A stretch of DNA of 64,000 nt, from contig JAJHTX010000012.1 in NCBI GenBank assembly GCA_032164295.1, forward strand, positions 186,001 through 250,000. The letters are read 5' to 3'. The DNA is from Inonotus obliquus (Eukaryota; Basidiomycota; Agaricomycetes; Hymenochaetales; Hymenochaetaceae). A model generated the notes under the pieces. The model searched no databases and was not told the origin of the DNA. It saw only the letters and a list, made by a program, of their open reading frames with translations. Of the stretch, positions 20,834 to 32,362 are shown piece by piece; position 1 is the first letter of the stretch; every line of letters starts with the position of its first letter. A program made the translations under genes and the position numbers.

Positions 20834-23800
20834 ATGGACCGCTTCAAAACCCTTGAACCAGTAAAACTTTACGCTGCGACGTCGAATATCCTAGGGCGCG
20901 GACCTCAGAAGGCTCCTATTATACAGAAGTATATTGGACGCTTGCCGGAGGATCTGTATCTCTCCATTCTCTCGTATCTGGCGATTCCGGATATTCCAGC
21001 ATTCAGCAGGACGTCACGAAGACTCGCAGAGTTGTCGCTAGATGAGCGTATTTGGGAGGCGAAATGGAGAGCGCTCGGTATAGACGACAGTGGACTTGGC
21101 TTGAATCAAACGCTTGATGAACTGGAGTCGCGGGTGAAAGGCAAGAGTGCGGTGAAGCCGATGGCTGTGTCACCCACTACGGCGTTGGAAGGCGTGGACG
21201 ATGACTTCGGAGAATTCGCGTCTGCTCCATCAACAACAGCCCAAGATGTCTTCGGCGCATTTCAGGGTATTTCCTTATCTTCCCATCCTGCGGCTCTGGT
21301 TGGTACATCGGAGGCCACCTTTCGGCAGAAATTCATTCGCGTACACAAGATACTCAAGCCTCTTCTACCGAGTCTCTCCTCAGTCCCGCACCTCGTTTTG
21401 ACCACGCTCTTTCCTCCACCCTCTCCGCCTCTCATCCAGCAATCCCATACGTTGCACCTTCTCGCCTTCTACCTTTCACCCGCAGTCCGCCCCGTGAGAA
21501 ATCATGAAGCATTATACGCGTCGCTCCGTTCAGCAATGGACCGGTTCCAAGCAAATTTATTATCAGCATTCGACACCGCTGATAGCAAGAAAGATGAAGA
21601 AGGGATGCGCGAAGCAGCACGTGCAAGCTGGGACGTCTGGGAAGGTCATCTCCTAGGGATGAACCTGCGCGTATCGGATTGGGAATTGGGTAGGGTGTGG
21701 GCGGAAAAACGAGAGATCTTCTATGAGCAAGACTCTTGGAACCCACTAGATAACTTCATGTAGGTTTTCCCTTTGCATTTTTGGATGAATTGATGAAACG
21801 TTTTGTAGAAAAGAAGAGTCGCTGGACTTTACAGCCATGGATAAATTTATGGAGCATATTCTGGAGGCCCTTCGTCATGATGGCACCATCGCCGTCAGTG
21901 TATTTCCAACCTCATCGTATGTCGTCCTGTCATACGCGGACAAACTCGCCCAAGAAGTTGTGAGTAAGTTCCCGACCGATTACGGGAGTGCTAATGCGAA
22001 CTCTTGGGATTTACAAGGTTGGCGAATACATTACACCACTCTTAACTAAGGCGCGCGAGATCTCGAATGAGATGTTCCTCAGGGCGACAGCTGCCGCATT
22101 CAAGGAGGCATGGCGCGTGGTAGAAGTTCTGATACATCTCAAGAATGATGACGAGTACGTCACCCGTACTCAGGCGGAAGATGTCGTGTAAGTTTTACAT
22201 TTACAAGTAAAGAATACAGTGTGACATATTTCTATTAGATATCAGATGTTTGAACAGAATATGGATGAGTATCTTGACGAGGAAGTCGAGACTGTCAAGC
22301 AAGCGTTTGAGGTTATCAACCGCGACTGGGAACGCAAGGTAGGATCCTTCGTTTAGCTCCGTTCTTACAATGTTACACAGGTTCATAGATGTCGGCACAA
22401 ACAGGAGCTGGTGGCGCAGCGGCCCCTTCGGCACCGCGTTTCCTAGGTTCACACAACCCAGCTCAGATGAAACGTACTGTGCTCGCCTCCTTTACGGATG
22501 TTCTCTTACTCCCAGTGACAATCGTACCTCGTACCGTGGAAGCTGTTGGAACTGCTCTTGCCACCGGGGGTACTGCTGCCGTGCAGGGTATCTCGATGTT
22601 AAACCCCCAACGCTGGGTTACACAAAGTTCTGGAAGCATGGGAGGCGAGTACTCGCGAAATTTCGACAGAGAGAATGGGCAAATGGTCTTTGAACTTGGA
22701 GACGATGAAGATGACGATGATCAAGAGAGGGAAGCAACCTCTGTTAATCGATGTGAGAGGTTCTACCACGTGTTTTTTTTTGATTCTCTAAGCAAACACT
22801 ATTTAACAGCGTCGATATCCTCATTCTCGCAGACCACTCGCGATGTTACTGCCGTCTCATCCGCTGCAACATCAGTACGTTCATCATCCCCACCACCATC
22901 TTCGGCGGCGGGAAAAAACGGTGCTCTTTCAAAAAACGGAGCCGCGCAAGCCAAGTTTGATAAGATGGAGTTACTCCTCTCCCTTGATGTGGCCCTCGAA
23001 CTTATCCATGCGGACCGGGAATCGCTCAAGCGATTGGAGACATTTGCCGGCTATCCTGGGTCATACGGACATCGCGTCCATGATACGATTGAGGAAGTCT
23101 TCATCTTGCTGTTACAGTCCGTTGGCGAGCGACACATTGCAGCTGGATTTGAGAGGGCAACCGAGCAGATGCGAACGTACAAACCTGCAGAGCACGAGGA
23201 AACAAGTAGTGTTGCGCCTCTCCTACAATTCTTTGAGCTGGTGCATATCGGTGATACCATTCAGAGCATGGTGCAAGTTTACTTTGACAAGGAGCTGGTA
23301 CGTCAGCAAGTACTTCAGCTGCTGAAACGAATCTATATCATCATTACCATTTGTAACAGGCAACCCATATTGACAAGACTGACTTCCTCAATGCCGTTGT
23401 AAGGGAGAAGAAACGGTTCGAGAACGTCTTGGATGACTCAGTCGCTGCGGGAATGAATGCTGGTACGGATGTACTCATGAATCAGGTGCGCTACATTGAT
23501 CGTCTCAACTTCTCGCCTGAAACTCATATCACATCCGAATATAGGTAGAACATATTATCATCACGCGTACGAAAGCGCGCGAGTACTATCCAGCGGACGA
23601 AGGGTCTCTAGAGTTAGGGCCAACACAGGGCTGCAAAGAGGCTATTGCATGTCTTGATTTGCACTGCAAGCTTCTGCGCGGGAGTACAAGCAAGGAAGTC
23701 CTCCAAGTATTCTACCAAGAGGTCGGAATCCGGTTACTTGCGTAAGTTCAATTTTCTCTGACCATGTGGCACTTTAGCACATAGCGCTAATTTTTGTTCA

Positions 23801-24277
23801 TGCAACTGTACTGCATAGTATATTACACAGGCACATCAAGCGTCAGATCATCTCACTTGCTGGAGGTTTCCAAGTCATCGCAGATCTTAATGCGTACCAT
23901 ACCTTTATTTCATCTTTGAAGGTAGATTATTTCACATCTTATGCTTCATCATGGCACGTTGACTTGATGTATCAATAAAGGTTTCAAACATCACAGCGGA
24001 CTTCTCAAACCTCAAGATGCTTGGACACGTGTACGTCGTGGAGGACGCAAAAGATCTCGCACAGATTGTGCGTGATGTGACTCGGTATGGCGGGGCGTAC
24101 CGGCCAGAGGTGATTATTCTTCCCGACACCCTCTATCATTCTTTTCTTACACGGCAACAACTCTTATAGGATATCTATGAGTTTATCCAACGTCGGGCGG
24201 ATTGGAAAAAAATTGAAAAAACTGTTGATAAGACGATGTATAATTTGAGCTTTAAGGAGGACTGTATCATTTGCTAG
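20834..24277 (+). CDS. RCY1: recyclin-1: F-box and exocyst SEC10-like protein with CaaX end
   Basis: Starts MDRFKTLEPVKLY at 20834. Exon 1 runs to 21759, followed by about ten small GT-AG introns whose exons keep frame. The N-terminal F-box reads IGRLPEDLYLSILSYLAIPD. After an acidic linker come long helical SEC10-type segments: MDKFMEHILEALRHDGT, LLSLDVALELIHADRESL, RQIISLAGGFQVIADLNAY, and VYVVEDAKDLAQIV. It ends SFKEDCIIC-stop (TAG 24275-24277). Yeast Rcy1 is an F-box protein on endosomal membranes that acts in recycling of plasma-membrane cargo with Skp1 and Ypt6, and it also carries a C-terminal CaaX box. The CIIC end here fits prenylation. The TTG-initiated extension to 20726 is rejected because ATG 20834 gives the conserved start. 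Confidence 0.88.
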
Positions 24278-24389
24278 CATAGATAGTTTCCTTGATTCAT
24301 CATGACACTATCGCCTTACAAGAGTGTCGAACGGACATCCTATAGAAGCAATCATGCATCTACTGTTTCGCAACGACAGCTCCAGCCAT

Positions 24390-25705
24390 TCAAGCCTGCA
24401 GCGCTTCTTCCCCAGCCAGGCCGTTAAGCGTCTTCTCCAAAACCTCCAAATTTTTCTTGACTGATCCCAAGCCCGGGTTTGGTTGACATGCACTCTGTAA
24501 CGCATGTATCACGTCGCGCAATGCTGCGCTAATCCACAAACGCTCGTCCGATCCGGACTGTGTCGCTCCACTCATGCGTTTCTGCGATTTAGAGGGCTGT
24601 GGAAGGGTCTGATCGGTAGTAAGGAGGGATGCGAGAGATGACGAGATGGAGAGTAATCCTCGTGTGCTTGCAGCGCCTAGCGGTGCGCGTTTCGTCGGAG
24701 GGACAGACGAAGATGTGGGCTCCACTGCACTATCATCACCCTCTCTTTCGACCCGTCTCCTTTCCAGCGCTTCTGCAAACACCAGGTTCCTCGCACATGC
24801 CTGTGCAAGTAACGCACAGCACACGGTATCTTCCGTAGCCTTTCCCAATCCATGGACAGGCAAAATCGCCGCGAAAGTCGCCGCATTCTTCAAAGCTTCG
24901 GCGTTCGCCTTCTTCTTCGCCTCTACGTCTGTCGATTGGGCTAGAGGGTGCGGGCGGTAAAGCACGAGTCGCCGAAGGATTCGCCGCGCTTCGGCTATGT
25001 TCGGGAGTGTCACCCCGAATTTTGGTTTGTCCGCGAGGAGTTTGATAATGAGCGTTGGTTGCCAGGCGAGGAAACGGTCTAGAGATTCATCATTCCATGC
25101 CATCAGTCTACCTGAACCAGTTATCTCAGGAGATACGGGGCGAGTTGAACGTACCAATGATCTCGATTGCTGTTTGCTCGTCAATAATCCTTCCATCATT
25201 CCTCCATTGTGCGAGTATTTCGAATACTCGCTCAAGCTGCTCGGGTCCTCGCGAATGGTGCAACAACCTCCGTACCGCACCATAACGTACCTGAGGGTGA
25301 AGCTCAACCGGCTTGGGGCCTAACCGATCCATCATGAAAGCATAGTGTTCCTCGAATAGCTCTTGTGCCGCCTTTCCTGCCGTCGAGTCCCGACCCTTTG
25401 CTGACTTTCTCGGCGAAGGTCGTTGAAAAGCCGAGACGGATTTATTTGGCTTCGACGAGTCCGTACGACTCACGGCAGTTGAGAAAAGATCATCTTCATG
25501 TGCATTCGGTGCGAAAAGATCGTCGGCATCCACGGAGAACGCTGAACGTTTTTTCTTCAGCACTGAAAGTCGAATCAATCAGTACGTTTTCCAACACTTT
25601 CGTATGTAGTGGCCTACCAGGAGCTGAGTGCACAAAGCTACGAAGTGAGTTATAGCATGGTTTCGAACGCGGCAAATAGGCCCGACGAATCAGAGCGGAA
25701 GACAT
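24390..25705 (-). CDS. putative mitochondrial protein, function unknown
   Basis: Three exons: 25705 to about 25616, about 25562-25150, and about 25107-24390. They are joined by introns GTAGGC...CAG and GTACGT...CAG in matching phases. The N-terminus MSSALIRRAYLPRSK...SLRSFVHSAP is Arg/Ser-rich without acids, a good mitochondrial presequence. Next come a basic-acidic linker and a helical body: HPQVRYGAVRRLLHHSRG, FEILAQWRNDGRIIDEQTA, and SLDRFLAWQPTLIIKLLADK. The C-terminal 100 residues are Ser/Pro-rich and then helical. The pattern resembles fungal mitochondrial translation or RNA-stability factors, but I do not recognise the family. Length is about 420 aa. Confidence 0.65.
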
Positions 25706-25940
25706 TGGCTTTTTTCTTGACTTCACAATTGGAAAGGAGCGAAGAATGAATCACGTGAAGGTATCACTACATAAGATCAAGCAATTTCCTTTCATAACTC
25801 AATGCAAGCTCTCTACCATTACAAAAATCAGAGAGAATTCATACATTGGCTCGGAAGAAATGGAAATAAATACGAGTCATTACAATAAATATCTCTACGT
25901 TGGTTTCATACTTCTGCACATTGGATACACTGATCCCATC

Positions 25941-26868
25941 TCAGCCACTGGAAATGTCGGGCGTGGCTACAGGTGTCCTTGACCTTGACCCTTTATGCGG
26001 AGCCCGCCTTCCAGGCTTGTGCTTGGGCTGCGGAGGAGGAGAAGGTGGTGGTGGTGATGATGCCTCAGATACCGTTGAGGACACGACGTCGGAGTCAGAA
26101 CTCGGAGGTGTTTGATCATCGAGGAATGTTTCGGGTCCTTGCTGTGTTAGCGTTTCTATGTAGCCCTTGAACCCGTCAATTACTTGGTCCCATTTTGGCT
26201 CTGGATTTGGTGCTGGCGGTAAGTGCATGTTCAATAGGTACGTCTTGAACCTCTTGGCCAGTCGGTTATCTCTGTACCTGCGCTTATCCCGCGCAACGAA
26301 CAAATCTTCGTCGAGTGCGTCGATCGCAGCTTGCAACTCGTAAATGTCCTCGCTCAACTTCTTTGCATTGGCGAGATGTTCACTAAGCTTCTCCGATTTC
26401 TTATTCATCTCGTCCCTTTTTGACCGCAGTTCCATCTTTATCTCATTCACATCATATTGCTTCAGGTCCTTCTTGAACTGCGTGAGATCTGCGTGCAACT
26501 CCACGATACCACCCAATGTATCAGTGTCCAGGTCATCAAAGTTATTCGTCTTCTCCATTCTCTCCACCCAATTCTGACTGATTGGGCCCGGGTGTACTGG
26601 GGTGTTCTCGAAGTACTTCTTCCGCTCCTCGTCATCCGCTTCAATGATCAGTCGCACCACATCTCTTTTCAGAAGCTTCTTTATGTCTTCCGCTTCCACC
26701 TTCATAGACTCATCCTCTTGTGGAAAAACGTCTTTCAGCTTGGCATCAGCTGCAAATGTACGGATGTACGTATCAGTTGGACGCCACACTGACCCTTTAG
26801 ATTGGTGGACACGCACCCAGTTTCGCGGGGGCCTCGGGGGCCTCCGATGCGTTAAGCTGAACCGACAT
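25941..26868 (-). CDS. coiled-coil protein, function unknown
   Basis: Two exons: 26868-26817 (MSVQLNASEAPEAPAKL) and 26749-25941, with an intron of 67 nt. The product is about 285 aa. The middle (about residues 85-165) is a strong heptad coiled coil with ELRSKRDEMNKKSEKLSEHL and KLSEDIYELQAAIDALDEDL. The tail is Ser/Pro/Lys-rich: SSPPPPSPPPQPKHKPGRR. An upstream motif reads VVRLIIEADDEERKKYFEN. No enzyme motif or membrane segment is present. It may be a scaffold or kinetochore/cytoskeleton-type component, but that is a guess from structure only. Confidence 0.65.
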
Positions 26869-27296
26869 GACTAGTGGAGGGTTCTGCGTTGGTAAAGTGC
26901 AAACCTGATGTCGGGGACTTACCCAACCTCTTATACCAAGGTTTCGCACTTTAACTTTGCTTTTCGAAGGCTACCTGCTACGAACTTCCCCCTTTCCCAC
27001 ATGTTAGTAACGACGTTTGACTGCCTTATTAGGCTTACTTTGCATGCCGCAAGACGCCACACTTCTGGTTGCTGCAGACGGTGCTTGAGGAAAGGGGTTA
27101 AACTTGACCAGAACCCCTGGCATGACAGGTTTTGCAATTAAGTGTTCAGTACAGACTTGACTGTTGCCAAGCAGTTGCAATGTTTGCCACAAGCAAGCCT
27201 CAAGGGAGCCTCGCCACAACAGTAGATTAAGGGACAATACAAGCCGACGGTACAGTGACTAGTCAAGAGTAGGATTAAGCCTGTTGTACAGATGCT
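26869..27296. other. intergenic
   Basis: No supported gene. It contains the promoter of the coiled-coil gene and the 3' flank of CLF1. Short open frames on both strands here are in mutual antisense and lack features. Confidence 0.45.
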
Positions 27297-29957
27297 TCAA
27301 CCGCCACCATTTGAACTGGCCATTTCGGAATCGGAGTCATCGTTATCATGATCGTTCTCGCCACCCTTTGTTGGTCCATTTGTCCTCTCTTCCTGCACAG
27401 TTGGAGATGACTGGTCACCTGATTCTTGACCCGTTGTATCTCCCTTTGCAGGGGCAAACATCGAAGATAAGGTCGACCCTCCAGCTCCGGGAGCAGCAGA
27501 TCCACCGCCGGCCTGCATTCGCTTCCACTTGTGTGCCATCTCGAGGAACTTGAATGACGCAGGATTCGATTCACGTTCGTCGTCAGGGAAGACCATATCC
27601 CAGTCTAGCAAAGCGCATCAAAAACAATGAACTGTGAGCGTGTATTATTGACTTACATTCTTCCATTGTATCCCCGAGTTCGTCGACCTTCCGCCGTTTC
27701 CGGCTCACAATGGGCATCATAGCTTGCACTTTATCAATGTCTGCCTGGGTCCCATGTTCCTGCTCAAATTCCTTCCACCCTTCAAGTAGGACGACACGCT
27801 GGGAATATTCATAAGAAAGTACACAGCCGTTCAAAGATGAATATCCATACCTCTTCCTTCAGACTCCTGCTCTTCAGATCCTTATAGGCACGCTCGAATA
27901 CCTGCCTTGCAAGCTGAATGTCCCCTTCGACGAGTTTCTCTTCCTCGTCTTCCTCTTCCCCTTCCTCTTCACGCATTGCCTGACTCATCGGTATTGGGGC
28001 CGCCTCGAATTCCGCATACGATCTCCAGACTTTGACGTGTCCACTCAGCTGAACAAGTCGCTCGTACAGAGCCCGGGTCTTCTCGCGTTCACCTTGCTCG
28101 AACTCGAAATCGATGTATGCTTTCCACAGGTTCTCCGGGTACGAAAGGGGCGCCTGCGCGACACCGAGTTCAAATATTGCACGCGCACGCGCGTAGTCCG
28201 CTAGGGCTGCTTCGAATTGCGCAAATTGGATCCATGCGGAGGAGTTCGTCGGGTCGAACTCAACATACTTCTCATACAGTTGCCGCACTCGATCGAATTC
28301 CCGCAACTATTCCATGTTAGAATGACAACCGTAGGCATTGTGCGAAGAACTTACGTCGACTTCAAGTTGTATGTAGCCCTTGAAGAGTTTCTCCTTCGGA
28401 CACATCCCAATGGCGGCACCGAGCAGTTTTCGTGCAGCAGGGAGGTCCAGCCTCCGGACCTCGAACCGCGCAAACATCAGCCAAAGCTTCGCGAATGTGA
28501 ACTGCTTATGGGGTACAACTTGGAGTGCTGTCTTATAAATTTGTCGCGTACGTTCATAATCCTAGACACAAGTGTGAGTAAGTAGTAATGGGAATTGAGG
28601 GTGGACTCGACTGGCTTTTGTCTCGATCTCCTCGAAAAGGGCGTAGTCTAGCCAAAGGAAGATATACCGGCGCCAATGTCGCTTCAGATCCCCAGGAGGT
28701 ACCTGAGCAACAGCGCGTTCGTATACGTCGCGTATTCGGTCGATCGCAGAATCGATCTCATCGTCCGCTCCACCTTCTTCCCGTAGTGACCGCATTGCAC
28801 CTTCCTCCAAACGAGCATAGTCGAACCAAATGTCGTAGTTTCGTGCATCATGTGCCAGCTCATCTTCATACTGAATACGGCGCTTACCAAGAACAGTCGT
28901 CTCAAGCGTCGAGCGCGTTCCATGCTGTTTTTCAAACTTCGTATAAGCAGCATACAGAGCTTGCGATTTGCTGCGCGGAAGACGATCCAACGCAAACTTG
29001 TATATCACCCGCGCACGCTCGTATTCTTTTAATCGAGTCTCCATCTTCGCGAACGCGTTGAAAACGGCTTGCGCCTTTTCAATCTGCTCCGGGTCATCTC
29101 CAAAGAACTCCAACGCCATTTGGAACACTTCGCGTGCTTTTTCGAGCTTCATGCGCTCCTCCTCGAACTTAGCCCACTTTACCCAAACACGAGGTTCAGG
29201 GCGAACAGCGACCCAACGTTCGTATATCGCACTGGCGCGGTCCAATTCCTGGTATCGCTCCTCCATTTTTATATATGCTTGCCATGCCTTATCGTCCGGC
29301 TCCCACTGCATCCACCGTTCAAAGACTTGCCGTGCACCAGCCACGTTTCCGAGCAGCTCCTCAAGGTACACATACTTATACCATAATTGGTCGATACGAG
29401 GAAGTAGGGTGACCGCCCTATCAAACAGGTTACGGGAGTGCTGAACGTTCCTGCCTTTCAGCTCCATTTCGGTATATGAAAGCCATAAGGAAACACTCCG
29501 CGGGTCAACATCGAGTGCGCGCTCGTACACTGAACGAGACCGATCGTACTCTCCTTGACTCGCCTCCCAATTAGCATACGCCTTCCATTCTTTCCTGTAC
29601 GACTATCAGCACCCCGCATGTCAATACGAATAAAGATGTCATACAAATTGCCTCTTGTCCGTTGGATTCGGTCTTCGAACTCCTTTCTCTTCCGTCCTCG
29701 GTACTCATGAAGCTCCTCAAAATCTTCGACTCTCTGCTTCGGCGCGCGAAATGCAGTGTCTTGCCTCTCTTGAGCTTCTCGCAAAAGTTGTTCGGCTGTA
29801 ATCTAGAAAAATGTTCTGAGCTTGCAGGTGCACGAGACACCGAGAAACCTACTTGAATGGCCGCTGGGGCTCGATTCTTGACACTACGCGATAAGTCAGT
29901 GTCATTTAAGGAACCTTTATGAGTTGCATCATACCGAGGTGCCCTTCCGTCCTGCAT
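27297..29957 (-). CDS. CLF1: pre-mRNA-splicing factor CLF1/Crooked-neck (HAT repeats)
   Basis: Starts MQDGRAPR at 29957. It continues [20 protein letters not shown] and [19 protein letters not shown], the conserved CLF1/Syf3 N-terminus. A solenoid of HAT (half-a-TPR) repeats follows, e.g. [40 protein letters not shown], and [19 protein letters not shown]. At least twelve repeats are readable through exons at about 29530-28562, 28306-27809 and 27834-27583. The tail is acidic/Ser-rich and ends at 27297. CLF1 is a core NineTeen-complex scaffold in the spliceosome. About six short introns interrupt it. Length is about 740 aa, normal for the family. A Glu-rich insert ([16 protein letters not shown]) sits between repeats at about 27930. 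Confidence 0.93.
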
Positions 29958-30411
29958 CTTACTTCAATATTTTGATGATTGATATACAACGAGAAGAGCT
30001 AGCAAGAGAGTGTTGTTTCACTGAATCACTCATGCGTGCGCAACGAAAAAGTACAAATGTAGTACAATAAACCACGTGACTCACCACGTGCCCAGAACGC
30101 GTCAAGATAGAGCTGGTGACTCTCTTAGAAATATCTAGTACACGTTTCAATGACCCAGTCACAGGTGTGCGGTAGCTGACGATAGAGTTGGCGAATCAAA
30201 GTCGCGATTAACGGGTCATATTGATAGGGCGTCTACACAGACCATAACAGTACTACATAGTAATATTGTAAAAATCCATTTCACAAACACTGTCTCATAG
30301 AGAACGAAATCGGGATCTGACGCATGGGAGAGAATTCAATCCCGATTCTATAAGTAAGGACGCGTGTGGTAGCTCATACCGTCGGGGGAGCGAACACAAT
30401 TTCTTGATTCC
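29958..30411. other. intergenic; CLF1 promoter side with paired E-boxes
   Basis: Contains ACCACGTGACTCACCACGTGCC at about 30071-30092, two CACGTG palindromes 15 bp apart. This is about 120 bp upstream of the CLF1 ATG and a plausible bHLH site. No gene was seen. Confidence 0.5.
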
Positions 30412-31800
30412 CTATATCAGCACTGGAACAATCCTAGGGACCCTCCCGCCACCCATCTGTAATACTTGCTGATGTGTGCCAAATTCGTTGTTTTCTACGT
30501 CTTCCATGATACGCTCCTCATCTTTTGTCGATATCGACGTCAATTGTCGCAGATGTGGGCCTCTGATGATAAACTGTCAGTTCCAAGCAAGATAGGCGTC
30601 ACGGAGAGCCAAAACTGTACCTTGAGCCTTGTTGCTCCACACGAGCGACAATGTCTGGTAGGTTCCTCATGAGTTTGTCAACTAGTCCATCGCCTTGCCG
30701 GACAAGGTGACCCGATGCGGGACGTTGAATCTCTTCATCACAGTACTCCACGCCCTCGTTTCTGGAACGTACATCATTAACATGCCTGTCATACATGGCT
30801 TGTGATGCTTACCTGGAGTTCTGCGAGTTTGACTGGTTCGCTTCGTAAATTGCTTTCAATTTCCTAACAGCATCTTCCACACTTCCTGGTAGAGGTGGAG
30901 CGTCCGAAGAAGAGACAATTATCGTCCTACCTATCTCTCGATTGATAGTAAGTCCCGCTTGAATAAGCATGTCGCAGATATTAAGACGGGCGAGCTCCAG
31001 CCCTTGAGAAATCTTCATTATTAACTGCTTGAATGTGAGAGGTCGTAAATACGCTGTCTTCTGAATATCCGCAAGTCCAAGCGTTGCAGCATCTTGAGCT
31101 GCCTGCACAGTGTTCGCTGCCTCTCTGAGATTCTGATGGAAATCGACATAATCTTTCTTCAGAAACTCGACCGTCGCTAGAAGTTGGCCATAGTCGGTTT
31201 GCAACCTATCAAAGCGATTGACGACAGTCCAGCCAAAGCCTGATAGAATCTGCAGTCTTTTTTCGCTGCTTCTGGTTCCAACATAAGCCTCGTGCGCGTG
31301 TCTTGATCTTTGTCGCGTTCAGAAGCTTCATGAGTTAGGCTTTCCTCCAGTCGCTTGATTGACTCTCGAGATCGCACACTGATAGTCATGAGGTTGAGGT
31401 AGCGGGATCGAAGCGCACGATAGGCGACCAGGAGATCTGAAAGCTTCCTCTGTTGTGCAGATGCTACCGTAGAGAGAAACCGAATGCGTTTTCCAGCAAG
31501 AAGCACATACTGGAATAAAGCCAGGACCAGTCCAAGCATGTGCCGTATGCGAGTGGTTTTTTTCAACGAACAGCCGCGTTCTTCGGAGAGAGAGTAAGAC
31601 ATAGAATCTAACTTTAACAGAAGGTCTTCTGAGATGGCGCAAGCCACGAGACGTTTCCTCTTCGATTCAGATAACTCTCGCTGAGCACGATCATTGTCGG
31701 CTTTAAGTAAATTATGTGTCGTAAGGAGTTGCTCGCGCTCGAGCTTCGTTCCTTCAAGTCAAAATCATTTACTCCATTTCCAGAACGAAAGGTACGCACC
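30412..31800 (-). CDS. coiled-coil protein of unknown function, possible frameshift
   Basis: The 3' part is well supported. Frame 31204-30809 (LLATVEFLKKDYVDFHQNL, GLADIQKTAYL) joins through a GTAAGC...CAG intron to NEGVEYCDEEIQRP. A second intron (GTACAG...CAG, about 30620-30563) leads to RGPHLRQLTSISTKDEER and a stop at 30412-30414. The 5' part (31760-31290) is a long coiled coil with TKLEREQLLTTHNLLKADND and ESIKRLEESLTHEASERDKD. Between them, near 31220-31290, the reading frame shifts by one without a convincing intron. The start codon was not found. It is either a real gene with an unusual junction or a recent pseudogene. No family recognised. Confidence 0.45.
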
Positions 31801-32362
31801 CTACCGTATCCTTGATGAGACCAGGTCTATGTACTTCGTAATGAGTGCGGCTTTAAGAAAGATTACATCATACTTGCCTCAGATCCTTGTCGGTCAGAAC
31901 CCAGACCAGAGTAGAATCGAATCAGGGAAATAAACTTCCATGATACAAGCGTAGATAATGCAAATGTCGTAGAATAATGTGTGATTAGTCGTCCAATTAT
32001 TGGAGCGCGAGTCTACCAGTGGCATGAGCAAGGATCACGATGTGTAAAATAGTGTATGGCTCACATAGAGTATGTTCAGGGCGGCGTGTTGTGCCAGAAG
32101 TAGGATTATGGTGTCGCGAAGGTGCATTTTTAGAAATCCGACTAGAGAAGTTATGGATAGGGAAAACAAACCAGCTGCTGCAGGCGCAGCAGGCAACGTT
32201 TATTATGTCATTGCATTGTTTAAACTCCGATAATAGATCATGTGACTCTAAAAATCGAGTCTCAAGTTTGACATTGATCGTGTTTCATTTCTTTTACTAA
32301 ATTTTACTAAATCATTTACGCCTCCACGAAGCCTTCGTTCGCTTGCGGCCAGAGCAACATTG
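31801..32362. other. intergenic
   Basis: No gene seen. This is the promoter side of QTRT2 and the uncertain 5' side of the coiled-coil gene. Confidence 0.4.
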
